Shown: positions 6,627-17,469 of the stretch, piece after piece
Layout of the letters: every line of letters starts with the position of its first letter
Position numbering within the stretch: position 1 is the stretch's first letter
Assembly: GCA_016196755.1 (NCBI GenBank)
Contig: JACPXC010000065.1
Location: forward strand, 1-33,089
DNA length: 33,089 bases
Source: Elusimicrobiota bacterium
GTDB lineage: Bacteria > Elusimicrobiota > Elusimicrobia > UBA1565
Reading direction: 5' to 3'
Made by a program: the position numbers and the translations under genes
The notes under the pieces: model-generated
The model's input: only the letters and a program-made list of their open reading frames with translations
What the model was told of the DNA's origin: nothing
Databases searched by the model: none

Positions 6627-8188
6627 GGCCGGCCCAAGACCACGATCCTCGGCCCGTTGCCGGAATCGAATTCCACCAGGCGCCGCCAGCCGACGGCGCC
6701 GGGCTCCTTCAGGAGCGCGCGGTAGACGGTCCTGGCGGCTTCGAACTTCGGCCGCAGGGGGTCCGAAGCCCGGGGGCCGTTTCCGTCTACGAAGCGGTCG
6801 AAGCTGCGGCTGCTCAGGACCATGAAGTCGGCGTCCACCGCGGCGACCCAAGGGAGCTCGTAGCGCAGGGGGACGGTCTCATAGCTGGATTCAGCGGCGA
6901 GGGTGCGTTCGTAGAGCCGGCGGTGCGGGCCGCTGAGGGCGCTGCGCTTCTGCTCCGCCGTCCAGAGGCGGGGGGTATACGCCCAGTCCATGACGACGCC
7001 GCTGCCTTCCGGGGCGCGCTCCTGGATCCAGCGGTGGGCCTGGCGGCGTGAATCCTCTCGGAAGGCCAGGCGGACCTTTTTCGCCGCTGCCCAACCGGGG
7101 AGCGCCAGCAGGCCGACCAGCAGCAGGGCCGGGAGGGGCCGTCCGAAAGGCGTCGACAAGACGCGGTCGTAGGCTCGGCCCGCTAGGAGCGCCAGCGCGG
7201 GGAGGGCGAACAAGAAATAGTGCGGCGACGGACGCTTCAAGCTCCCTATATTCAGAAAGGCTGGCACGATAAGGGCGAACAGGATGGTCTCCTCTCGTCG
7301 CCTGCGCTGGATGGCGCCTGCTACTGCGGCCAGATATAGAAGTGCCAAGACTCCCTCGGTCCGCCAGAGAGCCTGCGACAAGCCCAGCCATGGCGGCGCC
7401 CATGACATCGAGGGGTTGCCGCGCTGAGTGGTGGAGAACCATTGGACGGAGACCCCCTCTACGATCTTCGACGGGGAGAGCGTCCAACCGATCGCGCCGA
7501 AAGCCGCGGCCGCCGCGACGAGGAGTAGCAGCCTTAGCGCCTGACGGGGATCCCGGCCCCGGATTAGCGCGGCGAGTGCTAGCGGGAAGATGATCGTCGC
7601 GCAATTGTACTTTGCGGCCAGGGCCAGCCCGGCGAACACCGCGGCGCGGTCCAGGTGGACCGAGGCACCCTTCTGGACGCTGAGCAGGCAATGACGCAGG
7701 GACAGCGTGACGAAGAAGGTCATCGCGGCATCGGGAAGGGCGTAGGCGGAGTAGGTTGCATGCAGAGGCGAAAGTGCCAGGGTACCTCCGGCCATCGCCG
7801 CCGCGCGCCCGCCCCAGAGATCTTTGGCCGTCCGGTACGCGGTGAGGACCGTCGCCAATCCGAAGGCCGTGCTCAAGAGGCGTCCTGGAAGATATGAGAG
7901 GACGCCGCCCGCGGAGCTCAGGGAGGCGAAGTCGCTGGGGGCCGGGATGACTCCGAGCATGGTCAGCGCCAGCGCCGTGGGAGCGCTGACGGCCGCGAAC
8001 AGGTAGGAGTAAAGGGGTGGATATACCGTGGCGGCGGGAATCAAGGTGCGCTCCTTGATTAGTTGGACCGCGCATTCGAGCACGTGCGCCTCGTCCCAGA
8101 ACGGGTAGGCGAACGTGAGGGCCAGGCGCGGCAGCAGGGCGACGAGGAGCAGGACGAGCTCCGCGCGCGTGAGGGAGGGGAGCTTCAG
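6623..8188 (-). CDS. GT-C family glycosyltransferase (ArnT/PMT-like, PMT_2)
   Basis: Multi-spanning inner-membrane enzyme that should transfer a sugar from a polyprenyl-phosphate donor to a lipid, glycan or protein. The hallmark acidic motif FWDEAH lies in the first periplasmic loop (Asp32, Glu33). YPPLYSYLFA and the HATYSAYALPDAAM block follow, with about 10-12 hydrophobic segments and a soluble C-terminal domain of about 150 residues. In this frame no ATG, GTG or TTG lies near the first helix. The likely start is a CTG at 8188, overlapping the thioesterase stop as CTGA with GGAAG upstream, giving 521 residues. The only standard upstream start in frame (ATG at 8356) would add 56 non-hydrophobic residues deep inside the thioesterase gene. 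The acceptor substrate cannot be told from sequence. Confidence 0.85.
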   Translation of the reverse strand: MKLPSLTRAELVLLLVALLPRLALTFAYPFWDEAHVLECAVQLIKERTLIPAATVYPPLYSYLFAAVSAPTALALTMLGVIPAPSDFASLSSAGGVLSYLPGRLLSTAFGLATVLTAYRTAKDLWGGRAAAMAGGTLALSPLHATYSAYALPDAAMTFFVTLSLRHCLLSVQKGASVHLDRAAVFAGLALAAKYNCATIIFPLALAALIRGRDPRQALRLLLLVAAAAAFGAIGWTLSPSKIVEGVSVQWFSTTQRGNPSMSWAPPWLGLSQALWRTEGVLALLYLAAVAGAIQRRRREETILFALIVPAFLNIGSLKRPSPHYFLFALPALALLAGRAYDRVLSTPFGRPLPALLLVGLLALPGWAAAKKVRLAFREDSRRQAHRWIQERAPEGSGVVMDWAYTPRLWTAEQKRSALSGPHRRLYERTLAAESSYETVPLRYELPWVAAVDADFMVLSSRSFDRFVDGNGPRASDPLRPKFEAARTVYRALLKEPGAVGWRRLVEFDSGNGPRIVVLGRP

Positions 8189-8604
8189 ACCGCCGCTTCC
8201 AGCGCCTCCGCCTTGCGGCGGAACTCCTCGGGGACGCGCTTGACCTTGCCGGCAGCGTAGTCGAAGCAGGCCTGGACCGTCTTGGCCTGGGCCATCAGAC
8301 GGCCGGCGCCCTTCTCCTCGAGCCGGTATTCCATCGTGAAGCTCGAGCGGCCCCACTCCGAGACCCGCACCCAGCAGGCCAGCTCGGTGTCGAGCATGAC
8401 CGCGGCGCGGTAGTCGATCTCGACGCGGGCCACGATGATGTCTATCGCCTTGATGTCGCGCGAGCCCGTCACGGTCCGCCAGTAGTGCAGGCGCGCCAGC
8501 TCCAGGTAGCTTAGGTAGACGGCGTTGTTGACGTGCCCCATCGCGTCGGTGTCGCGGAAGCGCACCTGGACGTCGACGGAGACCTTGTAGCCGGGCGGGG
8601 GCAC
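8185..8604 (-). CDS. Acyl-CoA thioesterase, hotdog fold (4HBT/YbgC-like)
   Basis: A 139-residue single hotdog domain. RFRDTDAMGHVNNAVYLSYLE near the N-terminus carries the conserved Asp-x-x-Gly-His-Val-Asn-Asn signature with the likely catalytic Asp20. It probably hydrolyses an acyl-CoA thioester in the cytoplasm; chain length is not predictable. It starts with GTG at 8604, only 5 bases after the stop of the giant gene, and its own stop overlaps the presumed glycosyltransferase start, so the three genes form one transcription unit. A second hotdog domain is fused to a response regulator at 18616-19722. Confidence 0.92.
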   Translation of the reverse strand: MPPPGYKVSVDVQVRFRDTDAMGHVNNAVYLSYLELARLHYWRTVTGSRDIKAIDIIVARVEIDYRAAVMLDTELACWVRVSEWGRSSFTMEYRLEEKGAGRLMAQAKTVQACFDYAAGKVKRVPEEFRRKAEALEAAV

Positions 8605-8609
8605 GCGGC

Positions 8610-11600
8610 CTAGATCGCCGGCGGCAGGTGCGGCCCGCGGCCGCGGTTGCCGGGCCGGTTGTGCATGAAGTCGTTCCAGTCCTGGTGCATGCCGCCGCTC
8701 GAGGAGCTCGAGCCGGGGGTGTAGAGTTCAGGCAGGTCCCCCGGCGCGGGGGCGTCGGGACGCGGCTCGACGTCGGGCTCCAGGCCGCGGCCGCCCAAGC
8801 GCTGCTGCTCCAGGGCGATCGCGTAGAGCGCCGCCGCCGCGATCATGGGGTCCTGGGAGGTCAGCATCTTCTGGATCTTCGAGAGCCCAGGGGTGCCGTC
8901 GGCGTTGGGCTCCGAACGGGTCATCCCGGCGAAGAGGCCGTTTCGGACCACGACCTTGGCCCAGGTCACGGGCAGCTCGAAGAAGGGCTGTTCGTAGTTC
9001 GCGTTGAGGTTGCCGGGGTTCTGCCTCATCGCGGTCTCGAGGGCGTCGAGCAGCTCCGGTCCGCCCACCTTCTGGGCGGTGTACAGATACGCCAACAGGA
9101 CCGGCCACTTGTCGTCGTAGGACGTGAACGAGTGCTTCTCCAGGTACTTCTCGAGCTGGCGCTGCAGGTTCCCCGAGAGGTTGAGGCGCGCGGCGATCCG
9201 CGAGTAGGCCTCGGCGGCGTGGTAGTGGGTCACGCGGTCGTCGTTGAGGGTGCCGTTGAGCACTTCCTTGAGGATGGCCAGGTCGCGCTCCGGCCGGCCG
9301 TAGCCGCGGCCGACGAGCTTGAGGATCAGGATCTTCTGCTTCGCGTCCCACTTCTTGAACGGGGCATTGGAGTACTTGCCGCTGCCGTCGGGCTGGGGCG
9401 GCCAGTGGGCCTCGAAGAAGCCCTCCAGGCGGGCGGGCTCGACGCGCTCGAGGAGCTCGATGAGGGAGTCGGGGTTGACTTCCTTGAACTCGGCGTCGGC
9501 CATCGTCGGCAGGTCCTCGAGGACGCCGACCTTGCCGAGCGCCAGCTGGGCGGCTTCCTTGACCTGTTTCTGGGTGTAGTCGCCGGCGGCGGCCTCGTCG
9601 TAGACCGCGCGGGCGCGCTCGCGCCCGGCGCGCGCCAGGACGGAGCCCACGGCGTCGATGAGGGCCATCTTGGCCGGGATATGGGCGTGGGTCGAGGATG
9701 TGTACTTCTTCAGGATGCGGACCAGTATCTCGGCGTCGGCGGCCGTGCCGTAGCGCTTGAATAGGAGCGCGGCCGCCATCAAGAGCGGCCAGGTGTCGGT
9801 CAGGCGGCTCTCGGTGGCGTCGCGGTCGGCCCAGCCCTTCTCGACGATCCAGCGCCGTGCGGCGGCCAGGTCGCCCTTGCCGGCCAAGGCGGCCCAGCCC
9901 GAGGCGGCGGCCACCTTCATGTTCGGGCCGGAGTCGGCGGTGGAGAGCAGGGTCTTGAGGAAGAGCTCCTTGGTCTTGGCGCGCTCGCGCTCCTGGTGCG
10001 GCGTCAGCGGGCGTTCGGCGTCGGCGGCGGCGACGACTGGAAGGGACCCCCTCGGCGCCGCGGCGGCGCCGGAGAGGGGGAGCTCGATCCAATAGTCGGT
10101 CCCCTGGGCGCCGGTCGAATAGCCGAAGCGCGCCCCGGGGATGGCGGTGAGCTTCCGGTAGAGGTCGAGCAGGTTGTGGTCGCGCAGGATGGCGGCCGTC
10201 ATGTTGACGGCGTCGGCCGCCTGCTGGGCGGCCTTGAGGTCCTTGGGCGGGTTGCCCGTGAAGTGGAGCCGCATGGCCTCCGCTTCGCCCTCGCTCATCG
10301 CATGGGCGGAGTGGACCCTGACCCGGACGGCCGAGGCGGTCGTCTCGTAGGAGACGCTGACGGGCTCGGCCGCGCCGGCCTTCTCGGCCTCGGTCTTGGC
10401 GTGGCGGGTGAAGTGCTTCACCCAGCCTTCGCCGGGCTGGCCGGCCTCGGGCTGGAGGACGTCGAGCACCGCGGGGACGGCCCCGGCGGCTTTGGCGCGG
10501 GCCTGGAGGTCCTCGCCGGCGCCGCGCAGGGCCTTGTCTTTCTTGGCGGCCGTGTTGTGCTCGCCCTTGACGGTCGTGCCCGCCGTCCCCGGGTAGGACG
10601 TCTGGGGGTTGAACACCGGCGCGGCCGCGGGGGCGGCGGCCGGCGCGGCCCGGCCGGTGACCTGGCGCAGGAGGGCGTCGAACGTCGACTCAGTGGGCTC
10701 CGGCGCCGGCGCGTCGCCGATGCGCGCGGCGGCCTGGGCCTCGACTAGGGTCATGACCTCGCGGGTCAGGGCTTCGGCGGTTCCCTCGAGGGTCCGCTTC
10801 TCGACGACCTTCTCGGGGCGGTCCAGGGACTCGAACTTGGTCGTGCCGTTCTCCACCGAGACCTTTATGCGCCGGCCGCGGGCCGTGCCGCCCTGCTGGG
10901 CCATCTCGAGGACCCACTTGGCCAGCGGGTCGACGATGAACTTCTCGATGGCGCCCTGCATCGGCCGCGCTCCGTAGAGCGGGGAGAAGCCGTGCTCGAC
11001 GAGCAGGTCCATGACCGCGTCGTCGACCTCGATGTCGGTGTCCTGGCGCTCGCGCATGAGTTCGATGAACTCCTTGATCTGGAGCTTGGCGATCAAGCCG
11101 ATGTTCTCGCGCTTGAGGCGGTTGAAGATGACCCACTTCTGCTTCGAGTCGGGGTCCTCGTCGAGGCGGTTGATGAACTCCGGGCGGAAGCGCGACATCA
11201 CGCCTTCCTGGATGGCCAGGGCGATCTCGGCGTCCCAGGCCTTCTCGATCTCTTCGACGTCCTTGGCCAACTGGGCGCGGCGGGCGTCGATGTCCCCGTT
11301 GATTCCGTAGCGGGCCTGGATCTCGCCGCGCTTGGACTCTACGGCCTTGGCCTGCTCGGCGGCGGCGGCCTTTAGGGCCCGGTCAGCCTCGGCGCGCAGG
11401 CCCTGGAGCTTGTTGGCGACAGCCGAGATCTGCGCGAGGTCCGTGAGGTCCTCGGCCTTGCTCTCAAGGGCGGCGATCGCCTTATCATTCCTGGAGCGCA
11501 GCTCATCGAGGGCGAGCTCCTGGCTCTTGCGCAGCGAGGCCAGACCCTTCTCGACGGCCGCCGCCACCGCGGCGGGGTCTTGGGCGGTGTCCAGCCGCTT

Positions 11601-14600
11601 GATCTGCTCCCACTTCTCCTGGAGCATGCGCTCGTACTTCTGGGAGTCGACCGCGCCCATGCCGACGTTGGAGGTCATGATGATGACGGTGTTCTTGAAG
11701 TCCACCGTGCGGCCTTCGGAGTCGGTCAGGCGGCCGTCGTCGAGGATCTGCAGGAAGACGTCCCAGACCTTCGGGTGGGCCTTCTCGACCTCATCGAACA
11801 GGATGACGGTGTAGGGGCGCTTGCGCACCGCCTCGGTGAGCTGGCCGCCCGCGCCGTAGCCGACGTAGCTCGGCGGGGCGCCGACGAGGCGCATGTAGGT
11901 GTGCTCCTCCATGAACTCGGACATGTCGAAGCGCACGTAGGCCTCGGGGTCCTTGAAGAGGAAGCGGGCCAGCTCCTTTACCAGGTGGGTCTTGCCGGTG
12001 CCGGTGGGGCCGACGAAGAGGAACTTGCCCATCGGCTTGTGAGGGTTTGAGAGGCCGGACTTGTTGCGGCGGATGGCGTTGGCCAGGGCGCGGATGGCGC
12101 GGCCCTGGTTGACGACCTTCTTCTCGACCTCGGCCTCCATGTTCACGTAGCGGGAGGCGTCCTCCTCGCCGAGGGTGAGCTGGCCGGCGGAGATGCCGGT
12201 CTTCTCGGCCAGGACCTTCTTGATGAGGTCGACGTCGATCTGGCCGCGGCCGTCCTTGACCTCGGCCTGCGCCGCGTAGCCGTTGGCGATGGCGTCGACC
12301 AGCACGGCGATCTTGTTGTAGGCCTCCATCGGCAGGGCGATCGCCGAGGCGATGCCCTTCTTGGCCAGCTCCTTGGCGGCGGCCGTCACGGCCACGCCGA
12401 GCTGGCGCCAGCCTTCGCGCAGCTCGAGCGCCAGGGCGGCCCGCAGGTTGTCGGGGCGGGCCAGCTCGGCGGTCTGCTCGACGAGCTTGACCGACTTGCG
12501 CGGGTTGTGGGTCTCCTTGTCGAACTGGTCGGAGAGCTTGGCCGCGGCGTCGAGCGCCTCGTCGGAGATGTCCGCCTCGTGCTTCCACTCGTAGTACGAC
12601 TTGGCGCCGTGGAGCATCTGCTGCGTCTCCTCCACGGTCGGCTCGTCGATGTCGATCTTCTCGAAGCGCGACTTGAGGGCGTCGTCGGAGTCGAAGTACT
12701 CCTTCCACTCCTTCTCGGTGGTCGTGCCGGCCACGGAGATGACGCCGTCGCGGATCGGCCCCTTGAGGGCGTTCATGATCTTCACGCCCTGGGGGTCCAT
12801 CCGCAGCTTCTGGGTCTCGTCCATGAGCAGGATGACGCGGTTGCCCTTGCGGGAGTCGGCGTCGTTGAGCTGCGGCAGGAGGTCGAGGAGGGAGAGCAGG
12901 ACCTTGATCGGCTCGTCCTCGGCCAGCAGGCGGTCGATGTCGAGGTTGACGAACCAGCGGCCGCGCAGGCGGCGGATGTCGAGCCAGGCCGAGCCGTCGG
13001 AACCCTCGAGCTTCCCGGAGTCCTGGTTGACCGAGTCCTCGATGAGCTGGGCCAGGCCCTCGAACACGGCGGTCTTGCCGGTGCCGGCCGGGCCGACGAG
13101 CATGACGCTGTTGATCATGCCGCGCGGGGCGGTGAGGATCGGGATGACCCGCTTGGTCTCCTTGACGCGGCCGATGACCGGGTGGCGCTTCTGGCCGGCG
13201 GGGGGGACGACCGGCTTGAGGAAAGTCGAGATCAGCCCGACCGCCTTGGGGTTGAGCGTGCTCTTGCCGTCGATGAGCACCTGGGTCTGCAGGAAGTTGA
13301 GCCAAGCGGCTTGAGCGTCGCGCCGGCGGGCCTCCAGCTGGGCGGGGGTCTCGGCGGGAGCGTCGGCGGCGGCGGGAGCCTCCGCGGCGGGCCGCTCGGC
13401 CAGCGGCCGCAGCGAGGAGACCGGGGCCTCGGCGGTGACGGCCGAGGCGGCCGCGTCGATCGACCAGGCGGGGTCATCCGACTCGGCGGCCTCGAAGAGG
13501 TGCAGGCCCGTCATGCCGCGGTAGTCGGCCTCGACGAGCTTCAAGCGCAGGCCCTCGGCCCAGGCCTTGACCGCGTCGAGCCCGGCGCCCTCGCGGGCCT
13601 GGAGCAGGACGCCGCGGGCCTCGTCGGCCCCGGCCTGCTCGCTGTGCGTGGCGTCGTTGGCGATGCTGTGGTCGAAGGCGTCGGGGTCGTTGCCGCGGTA
13701 CTCCTCGAGCGCCTGCATCCCGGCGGGGCTGAGCTTCATCGTCGCCAGGTGCTCGTTGCCTTGCACGGCCGAGGCCAGGGCCGCGCCGTAGCGCATCTCG
13801 CGCAGGACGAGGGTGATCGCGCCGGCCTCGATCTTGTAGCGCAGCGCGCGGCTGCGGACGTGCATGTCGACGAATTCCTTGACCGCGGAGGGCTTGGTCC
13901 CCTCCTTGAGCTCGAGGCGCACCGTCTTGCGCTCGGTCATGGCCGGGTCTTCCTGCGCCTTAGACGGCAGCGGGGCGGCGAACTGGGCGCGCACCTCGCG
14001 GGACGCCCGCGGATGGACCTTGATCATCATCACGTCGGGCTGGCGCGAGGCCTCGACGGCCTTGGCCGCGGCGGCGGAGGCGTCCGCGGCGTTGACCGTG
14101 ATGTTGTAGGGCCGGGAGAAGCCGATCGTACCGCCCAGCGCGGCGGCGATCTCAGCCACCTTCTCATCGGAGGCCAGGGAGGTGACGATCACCTCGATCT
14201 TCCCGGCCTCGTCCCAGTCCGCCTCGGAGCTGATCTTTTCGAAGGCGGGGGGCGGCTGCTGGGCGGCGGCCTCGGTGGCGTCCACGGCCGCAGACAGGTC
14301 CAGCCGGCCGACGACCTCGGGGTGAACCGAGATCGAGGTCACCGCGGGATCGGTATTGGCCTCGCGGATGATGCGCTCGGCCTGGGCCCAGTCGTTGGCG
14401 ACGACCTTGAGCCGGTAGCCGTTGATCCATTCGTAGGACTGGACCAGGTTGTCGGCGCCGTTGTAGATGTTGTGGCGCGCCATGAACGCCTGCTGGTCGG
14501 CGAGCGTGGGATTATCCTGCGGGGTACCGACGTTGATCCAGAACTCGAGCTCCGAGGACATCGTGCCGTTCTGGGTCCACTTCGCCGTCGGGGCGGCGGG

Positions 14601-17417
14601 GGCGGCGGCGACGGCCTTGCCGATGTTGAGGACCCGGGCGGTGGTCGGCTCGACGACGACCTTCGTGACGGTCTCGGAGGCGGCGGCGGCGAGGGCGAAG
14701 CGCGCCGCCGTGACGGCGTCGGGGGCGTTGACGACGGCCGTGACGTAGGTGGTCATGCCGTGCATCCTGAGCTTCGTCTCGACGGCCGCGGCGGGGGCGG
14801 CGGCCGCCAGGGCCTCGCGGACCTGGGCTTCGCTCTGGCCGGAGGCGAAGTCCGCGTAGAAGTTCACGCCCTCGGAGCCGACCGGGGCCGGGAGGTTGGC
14901 CGAGACGAGCTTGGCGCGCGCCGCGGGGGCGGCGGCCTCGACGACCTCGGCGGCCGTCAGGAAGTAGGCGGTGGGGTGGACGTCGACCCGCTCGACCTCG
15001 GAGCGTCGCGCCAGGACCATGACCTTGCGCCTGGCGTCCTCGGCGTCCGCGACGGGGACCGAGGCGCGGAACTCGGGCGGCGCCATGCCGCGGCTGTGCG
15101 CGGTGACCTCGCCGCCCATGGCGGCGGCGATCGTGTCGGCCTGCTCGCGGCTGGTCGCGTCGGCGAACGTGACCGAGATACGGCCGGCGTCCGCCGAGCT
15201 GTCGGAGCGGACCTTGGCCCGCGCCGCGTCCTCCGCGGCGTCGGAGGCGGCGGAGTCCCCGACCGTGCCGAGCATAGCCCCCAGGCCCAGGGCCGCGGCC
15301 AGCGAGATCATGATCTCGGGCGCGGCCCCCATGAGCTCGAAGCCCGGGATGCCGGCGGCCAGCGCGAGCAGGCCCAGCGGGGCGAACGCCGCCATCCCCG
15401 AGCCGCCGGCGCCGCGGGCGCGCTTCTCGTCGGCCTCCTTCATGGAGTCCTTGAGCTTCTTCTTGGCGTGCGGGCTGTGCATCTTCTCGAAGACCTTGTG
15501 GTCGGCGAGCCACTTCTGGAGCCGCGCCATGTAGTTCTCGTTGCGCGGGTCGGCCAGGATCTCGCGGATCTTCTCCTCGGAGTCCTGCGTGAAGACCTTC
15601 TCCTTGAGGAACTTGACGGCCATGTCCGGGTAGACGCGCATGAACTCGGCGATCTTCTCCTCGTCGGAGAGGGCCTGGAACTCCTCCTTGGCCATCAGGT
15701 CCTCGAGGAGCTGGTCGACGGCGTTCTTCATCGCGTGCTCGGCCTCGTAGGACGAGACCTCGCTCTCGGCGTCGTGGTCCTCGGCGATCTGCACCAGGGC
15801 CGCGCCCCATTGGCTCATGAGGTCCATCATCTCCTCGACGGCCTCCTCGGAGCGGACCTTCTCGCGGATGCACCAGTAGTCGTAGGAGCAGGGCAGGGCG
15901 AGGAAGAGCAGGGGGAACTGCATCGTCGTGAAGACCAGCGCGTAGAACGCGCCCAGGGCGGCCAGGGTGGCCACGCGGGTTATGGTGTTGACCTGGTCGA
16001 GCGACTTGATGTTGAAGCGCGAGAGCAGATAGGCCGGGCCCTCGTAGATGCGCCGGAAGATCCCCTGGTACCCCTCGGGGAGGTTGGGGTTGGCCGTCCA
16101 GCGCGCGTAGGCGCTCTTCGAGAACATCGCTACCAGCAGCTTGCCGCCGTCGAGCCAGGGCAGGGGCAGGAGGTTGAAGAGGGTCAGCGCCAGGTTCATC
16201 TTCCAGAGAGTCGAGAGGATGAGCGCCCCGGTGCCGGCCGCCGACATGAGCCCCAGGGCCGGCAGGGCCCAGAGCGCGCCGAAGGCCAGCCCGGCTAGGC
16301 CCAAGTTCATCAGCGGCCCCAGCGCCGCCACCTTGGCCGCGTCGTGCTGGACGTCCTTGAGATTGTTGAAGTCGACCGGGACGGGCTTGGCCCAGCCGAA
16401 GAGGACCGGGAAGCCCAGGACGGCCTGCGAGACCGCCAGGCTGACGGCGGGAAGCAGGAGCGTGCCGAAGACGTCGATGTGCGCGAAGGGGTTTATGTCG
16501 TCGCGCCCGGCCTCTTTAGGAGAGGGGTCGCCCCAGATGCGCAGGCCGAGGATGTGGGCCGACTCGTGGGCCAGGATCGAGAACATCAGCGCGCCGGAGA
16601 TGACGGCGGCCGGGATCAGGCTGGCCTGGAAGATCAGGGCGGTGGCGCCGAGGATGGCGATCGGCGCGCCGTAGCGGACCAGCGGCTTGTTCCAGATCGA
16701 GTCCGGGACGCCTTCTTCCTTGTGAGCGCCGGGGGTGGGGACGCCGCAGGAGCCGCCCGCGCATTCGTTGACGGCCGAGATCGCGGCGGCGGGCTTGAGG
16801 CTGTTGATGACGCGGCCGGCGCGGCCCTGGACGGCCGTGGCGCCTTCCGGGGACGCTTTGCGGGAGTTCGCGTCGAAGACGGCGTTGAGCGAGGCGGCGG
16901 CGCGTTCGCCCTGGGGAGCGGCGCCGGGGCGGTTGGCGAGGATGCGCGAGACGAGGTTCCTGAGGCCGCGGCTGGAGGCGGCCGGCCGGGGCGCGGGAGT
17001 CTCGGCCGCGATCGCGGCGGCGGGGCGGGAAGTCGGCGCGGCGGCATGAGGGGCGGCCGACCGAGCGCCATCGCGAGGATGCGCCGCCTCCGAGGCTATG
17101 GGAGCGGCCTGGGGGGCGATGGCGGAGGCGGCGGCTGCACGGGCGGCGGGGCTGACGGTCGGGATGGCGGAGGGCAGGCTCAGGGAGGGAGTGCCGAGGG
17201 AGGCGGCGGGGCTCGAGAGCGGGGAGGCCGAAGGGACGGCGACGCTCTGGGGGGCCACGACGTTGACTCCGGCGGAACGGCCCGAGGCGGCGGCCCCGGA
17301 GACCATCTGGGCGTAGGCCCTGGTGGCCAGCGGGCCCGGCGCCGTCACGAGCAGGGCGGCGGCCGTAATGGTCGCCGCTGCCGACGTGAAAGCACTGCGT
17401 TCGGAGCGATTAATCAT
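8610..17417 (-). CDS. Giant M50 site-2 protease / I9-like repeats / double Clp AAA+ fusion protein
   Basis: One uninterrupted frame of 2,935 residues from the ATG at 17417, chosen for its GGGAGA site 4 bases upstream. Domains in order: signal peptide 1-37; Ala/Pro/Ser-rich region to about 150; M50 metalloprotease about 245-515 with HESAH 284-288, [15 protein letters not shown] 309-323, GWAKPVPV and [11 protein letters not shown] 415-425 (third ligand Asp423); charged helices 513-670; two hydrophobic segments 676-719; five or six repeats at 745-1310, each about 70 residues and ending like VDVHP/SVHP/KVHP, similar to subtilase propeptide I9 domains; Clp D1 (GPAGTGKT 1442-1449, Asp1533-Glu1534, Arg1584); Clp D2 (GPTGTGKT 1803-1810, pore loop [11 protein letters not shown], Asp1875-Glu1876, [17 protein letters not shown] sensor 2); a coiled-coil insertion 1920-2070; helical repeats about 2470-2880; Ser/Gly/Pro tail. 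It presumably unfolds envelope or membrane substrates and may cleave them in cis. The topology of the AAA+ part is unresolved. Confidence 0.9.
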   Translation of the reverse strand: MINRSERSAFTSAAATITAAALLVTAPGPLATRAYAQMVSGAAASGRSAGVNVVAPQSVAVPSASPLSSPAASLGTPSLSLPSAIPTVSPAARAAAASAIAPQAAPIASEAAHPRDGARSAAPHAAAPTSRPAAAIAAETPAPRPAASSRGLRNLVSRILANRPGAAPQGERAAASLNAVFDANSRKASPEGATAVQGRAGRVINSLKPAAAISAVNECAGGSCGVPTPGAHKEEGVPDSIWNKPLVRYGAPIAILGATALIFQASLIPAAVISGALMFSILAHESAHILGLRIWGDPSPKEAGRDDINPFAHIDVFGTLLLPAVSLAVSQAVLGFPVLFGWAKPVPVDFNNLKDVQHDAAKVAALGPLMNLGLAGLAFGALWALPALGLMSAAGTGALILSTLWKMNLALTLFNLLPLPWLDGGKLLVAMFSKSAYARWTANPNLPEGYQGIFRRIYEGPAYLLSRFNIKSLDQVNTITRVATLAALGAFYALVFTTMQFPLLFLALPCSYDYWCIREKVRSEEAVEEMMDLMSQWGAALVQIAEDHDAESEVSSYEAEHAMKNAVDQLLEDLMAKEEFQALSDEEKIAEFMRVYPDMAVKFLKEKVFTQDSEEKIREILADPRNENYMARLQKWLADHKVFEKMHSPHAKKKLKDSMKEADEKRARGAGGSGMAAFAPLGLLALAAGIPGFELMGAAPEIMISLAAALGLGAMLGTVGDSAASDAAEDAARAKVRSDSSADAGRISVTFADATSREQADTIAAAMGGEVTAHSRGMAPPEFRASVPVADAEDARRKVMVLARRSEVERVDVHPTAYFLTAAEVVEAAAPAARAKLVSANLPAPVGSEGVNFYADFASGQSEAQVREALAAAAPAAAVETKLRMHGMTTYVTAVVNAPDAVTAARFALAAAASETVTKVVVEPTTARVLNIGKAVAAAPAAPTAKWTQNGTMSSELEFWINVGTPQDNPTLADQQAFMARHNIYNGADNLVQSYEWINGYRLKVVANDWAQAERIIREANTDPAVTSISVHPEVVGRLDLSAAVDATEAAAQQPPPAFEKISSEADWDEAGKIEVIVTSLASDEKVAEIAAALGGTIGFSRPYNITVNAADASAAAAKAVEASRQPDVMMIKVHPRASREVRAQFAAPLPSKAQEDPAMTERKTVRLELKEGTKPSAVKEFVDMHVRSRALRYKIEAGAITLVLREMRYGAALASAVQGNEHLATMKLSPAGMQALEEYRGNDPDAFDHSIANDATHSEQAGADEARGVLLQAREGAGLDAVKAWAEGLRLKLVEADYRGMTGLHLFEAAESDDPAWSIDAAASAVTAEAPVSSLRPLAERPAAEAPAAADAPAETPAQLEARRRDAQAAWLNFLQTQVLIDGKSTLNPKAVGLISTFLKPVVPPAGQKRHPVIGRVKETKRVIPILTAPRGMINSVMLVGPAGTGKTAVFEGLAQLIEDSVNQDSGKLEGSDGSAWLDIRRLRGRWFVNLDIDRLLAEDEPIKVLLSLLDLLPQLNDADSRKGNRVILLMDETQKLRMDPQGVKIMNALKGPIRDGVISVAGTTTEKEWKEYFDSDDALKSRFEKIDIDEPTVEETQQMLHGAKSYYEWKHEADISDEALDAAAKLSDQFDKETHNPRKSVKLVEQTAELARPDNLRAALALELREGWRQLGVAVTAAAKELAKKGIASAIALPMEAYNKIAVLVDAIANGYAAQAEVKDGRGQIDVDLIKKVLAEKTGISAGQLTLGEEDASRYVNMEAEVEKKVVNQGRAIRALANAIRRNKSGLSNPHKPMGKFLFVGPTGTGKTHLVKELARFLFKDPEAYVRFDMSEFMEEHTYMRLVGAPPSYVGYGAGGQLTEAVRKRPYTVILFDEVEKAHPKVWDVFLQILDDGRLTDSEGRTVDFKNTVIIMTSNVGMGAVDSQKYERMLQEKWEQIKRLDTAQDPAAVAAAVEKGLASLRKSQELALDELRSRNDKAIAALESKAEDLTDLAQISAVANKLQGLRAEADRALKAAAAEQAKAVESKRGEIQARYGINGDIDARRAQLAKDVEEIEKAWDAEIALAIQEGVMSRFRPEFINRLDEDPDSKQKWVIFNRLKRENIGLIAKLQIKEFIELMRERQDTDIEVDDAVMDLLVEHGFSPLYGARPMQGAIEKFIVDPLAKWVLEMAQQGGTARGRRIKVSVENGTTKFESLDRPEKVVEKRTLEGTAEALTREVMTLVEAQAAARIGDAPAPEPTESTFDALLRQVTGRAAPAAAPAAAPVFNPQTSYPGTAGTTVKGEHNTAAKKDKALRGAGEDLQARAKAAGAVPAVLDVLQPEAGQPGEGWVKHFTRHAKTEAEKAGAAEPVSVSYETTASAVRVRVHSAHAMSEGEAEAMRLHFTGNPPKDLKAAQQAADAVNMTAAILRDHNLLDLYRKLTAIPGARFGYSTGAQGTDYWIELPLSGAAAAPRGSLPVVAAADAERPLTPHQERERAKTKELFLKTLLSTADSGPNMKVAAASGWAALAGKGDLAAARRWIVEKGWADRDATESRLTDTWPLLMAAALLFKRYGTAADAEILVRILKKYTSSTHAHIPAKMALIDAVGSVLARAGRERARAVYDEAAAGDYTQKQVKEAAQLALGKVGVLEDLPTMADAEFKEVNPDSLIELLERVEPARLEGFFEAHWPPQPDGSGKYSNAPFKKWDAKQKILILKLVGRGYGRPERDLAILKEVLNGTLNDDRVTHYHAAEAYSRIAARLNLSGNLQRQLEKYLEKHSFTSYDDKWPVLLAYLYTAQKVGGPELLDALETAMRQNPGNLNANYEQPFFELPVTWAKVVVRNGLFAGMTRSEPNADGTPGLSKIQKMLTSQDPMIAAAALYAIALEQQRLGGRGLEPDVEPRPDAPAPGDLPELYTPGSSSSSGGMHQDWNDFMHNRPGNRGRGPHLPPAI
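17059..17101 (+). repeat. 43-bp interspersed repeat, copy A (inside giant gene)
   Basis: Matches 28761-28803 (inside ileS) at 39 of 43 positions in the same orientation. Here it is read antisense, as residues of the low-complexity N-terminal region of the giant protein. Confidence 0.75.
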
Positions 17418-17436
17418 AGCGTCTCCCTTGATCGAT

Positions 17437-17458
17437 GACATTGACCGGAATCAATGTC
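17437..17458 (-). promoter_or_regulatory. Perfect 8-bp inverted repeat in leader of giant gene
   Basis: GACATTGA (17437-17444), a 6-base gap, then TCAATGTC (17451-17458). It lies between the predicted transcription start (about 17463) and the Shine-Dalgarno site (17422-17427). It could be a repressor operator or an RNA hairpin. It does not match the CIRCE heat-shock operator. Confidence 0.5.
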
Positions 17459-17469
17459 CCCTAGGCCTA

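Noticed and set aside
9968-10360. Histidine-kinase-like ATPase domain after Clp D2 ([19 protein letters not shown])
   Set aside because: Only the last strand resembles HATPase_c; N, G1 and G2 boxes are not visible, so no domain is claimed.
12507-16298. 1,263-codon open frame on the plus strand opposite the giant gene
   Set aside because: Antisense of a real high-G+C gene; the predicted protein is Gly/Val/Leu/Asp/Arg filler without motifs, and the minus-strand reading has complete M50 and Clp motifs.
17437-17458. CIRCE heat-shock operator before the Clp-containing gene
   Set aside because: The inverted repeat is GACATTGA-N6-TCAATGTC, not TTAGCACTC-N9-GAGTGCTAA.
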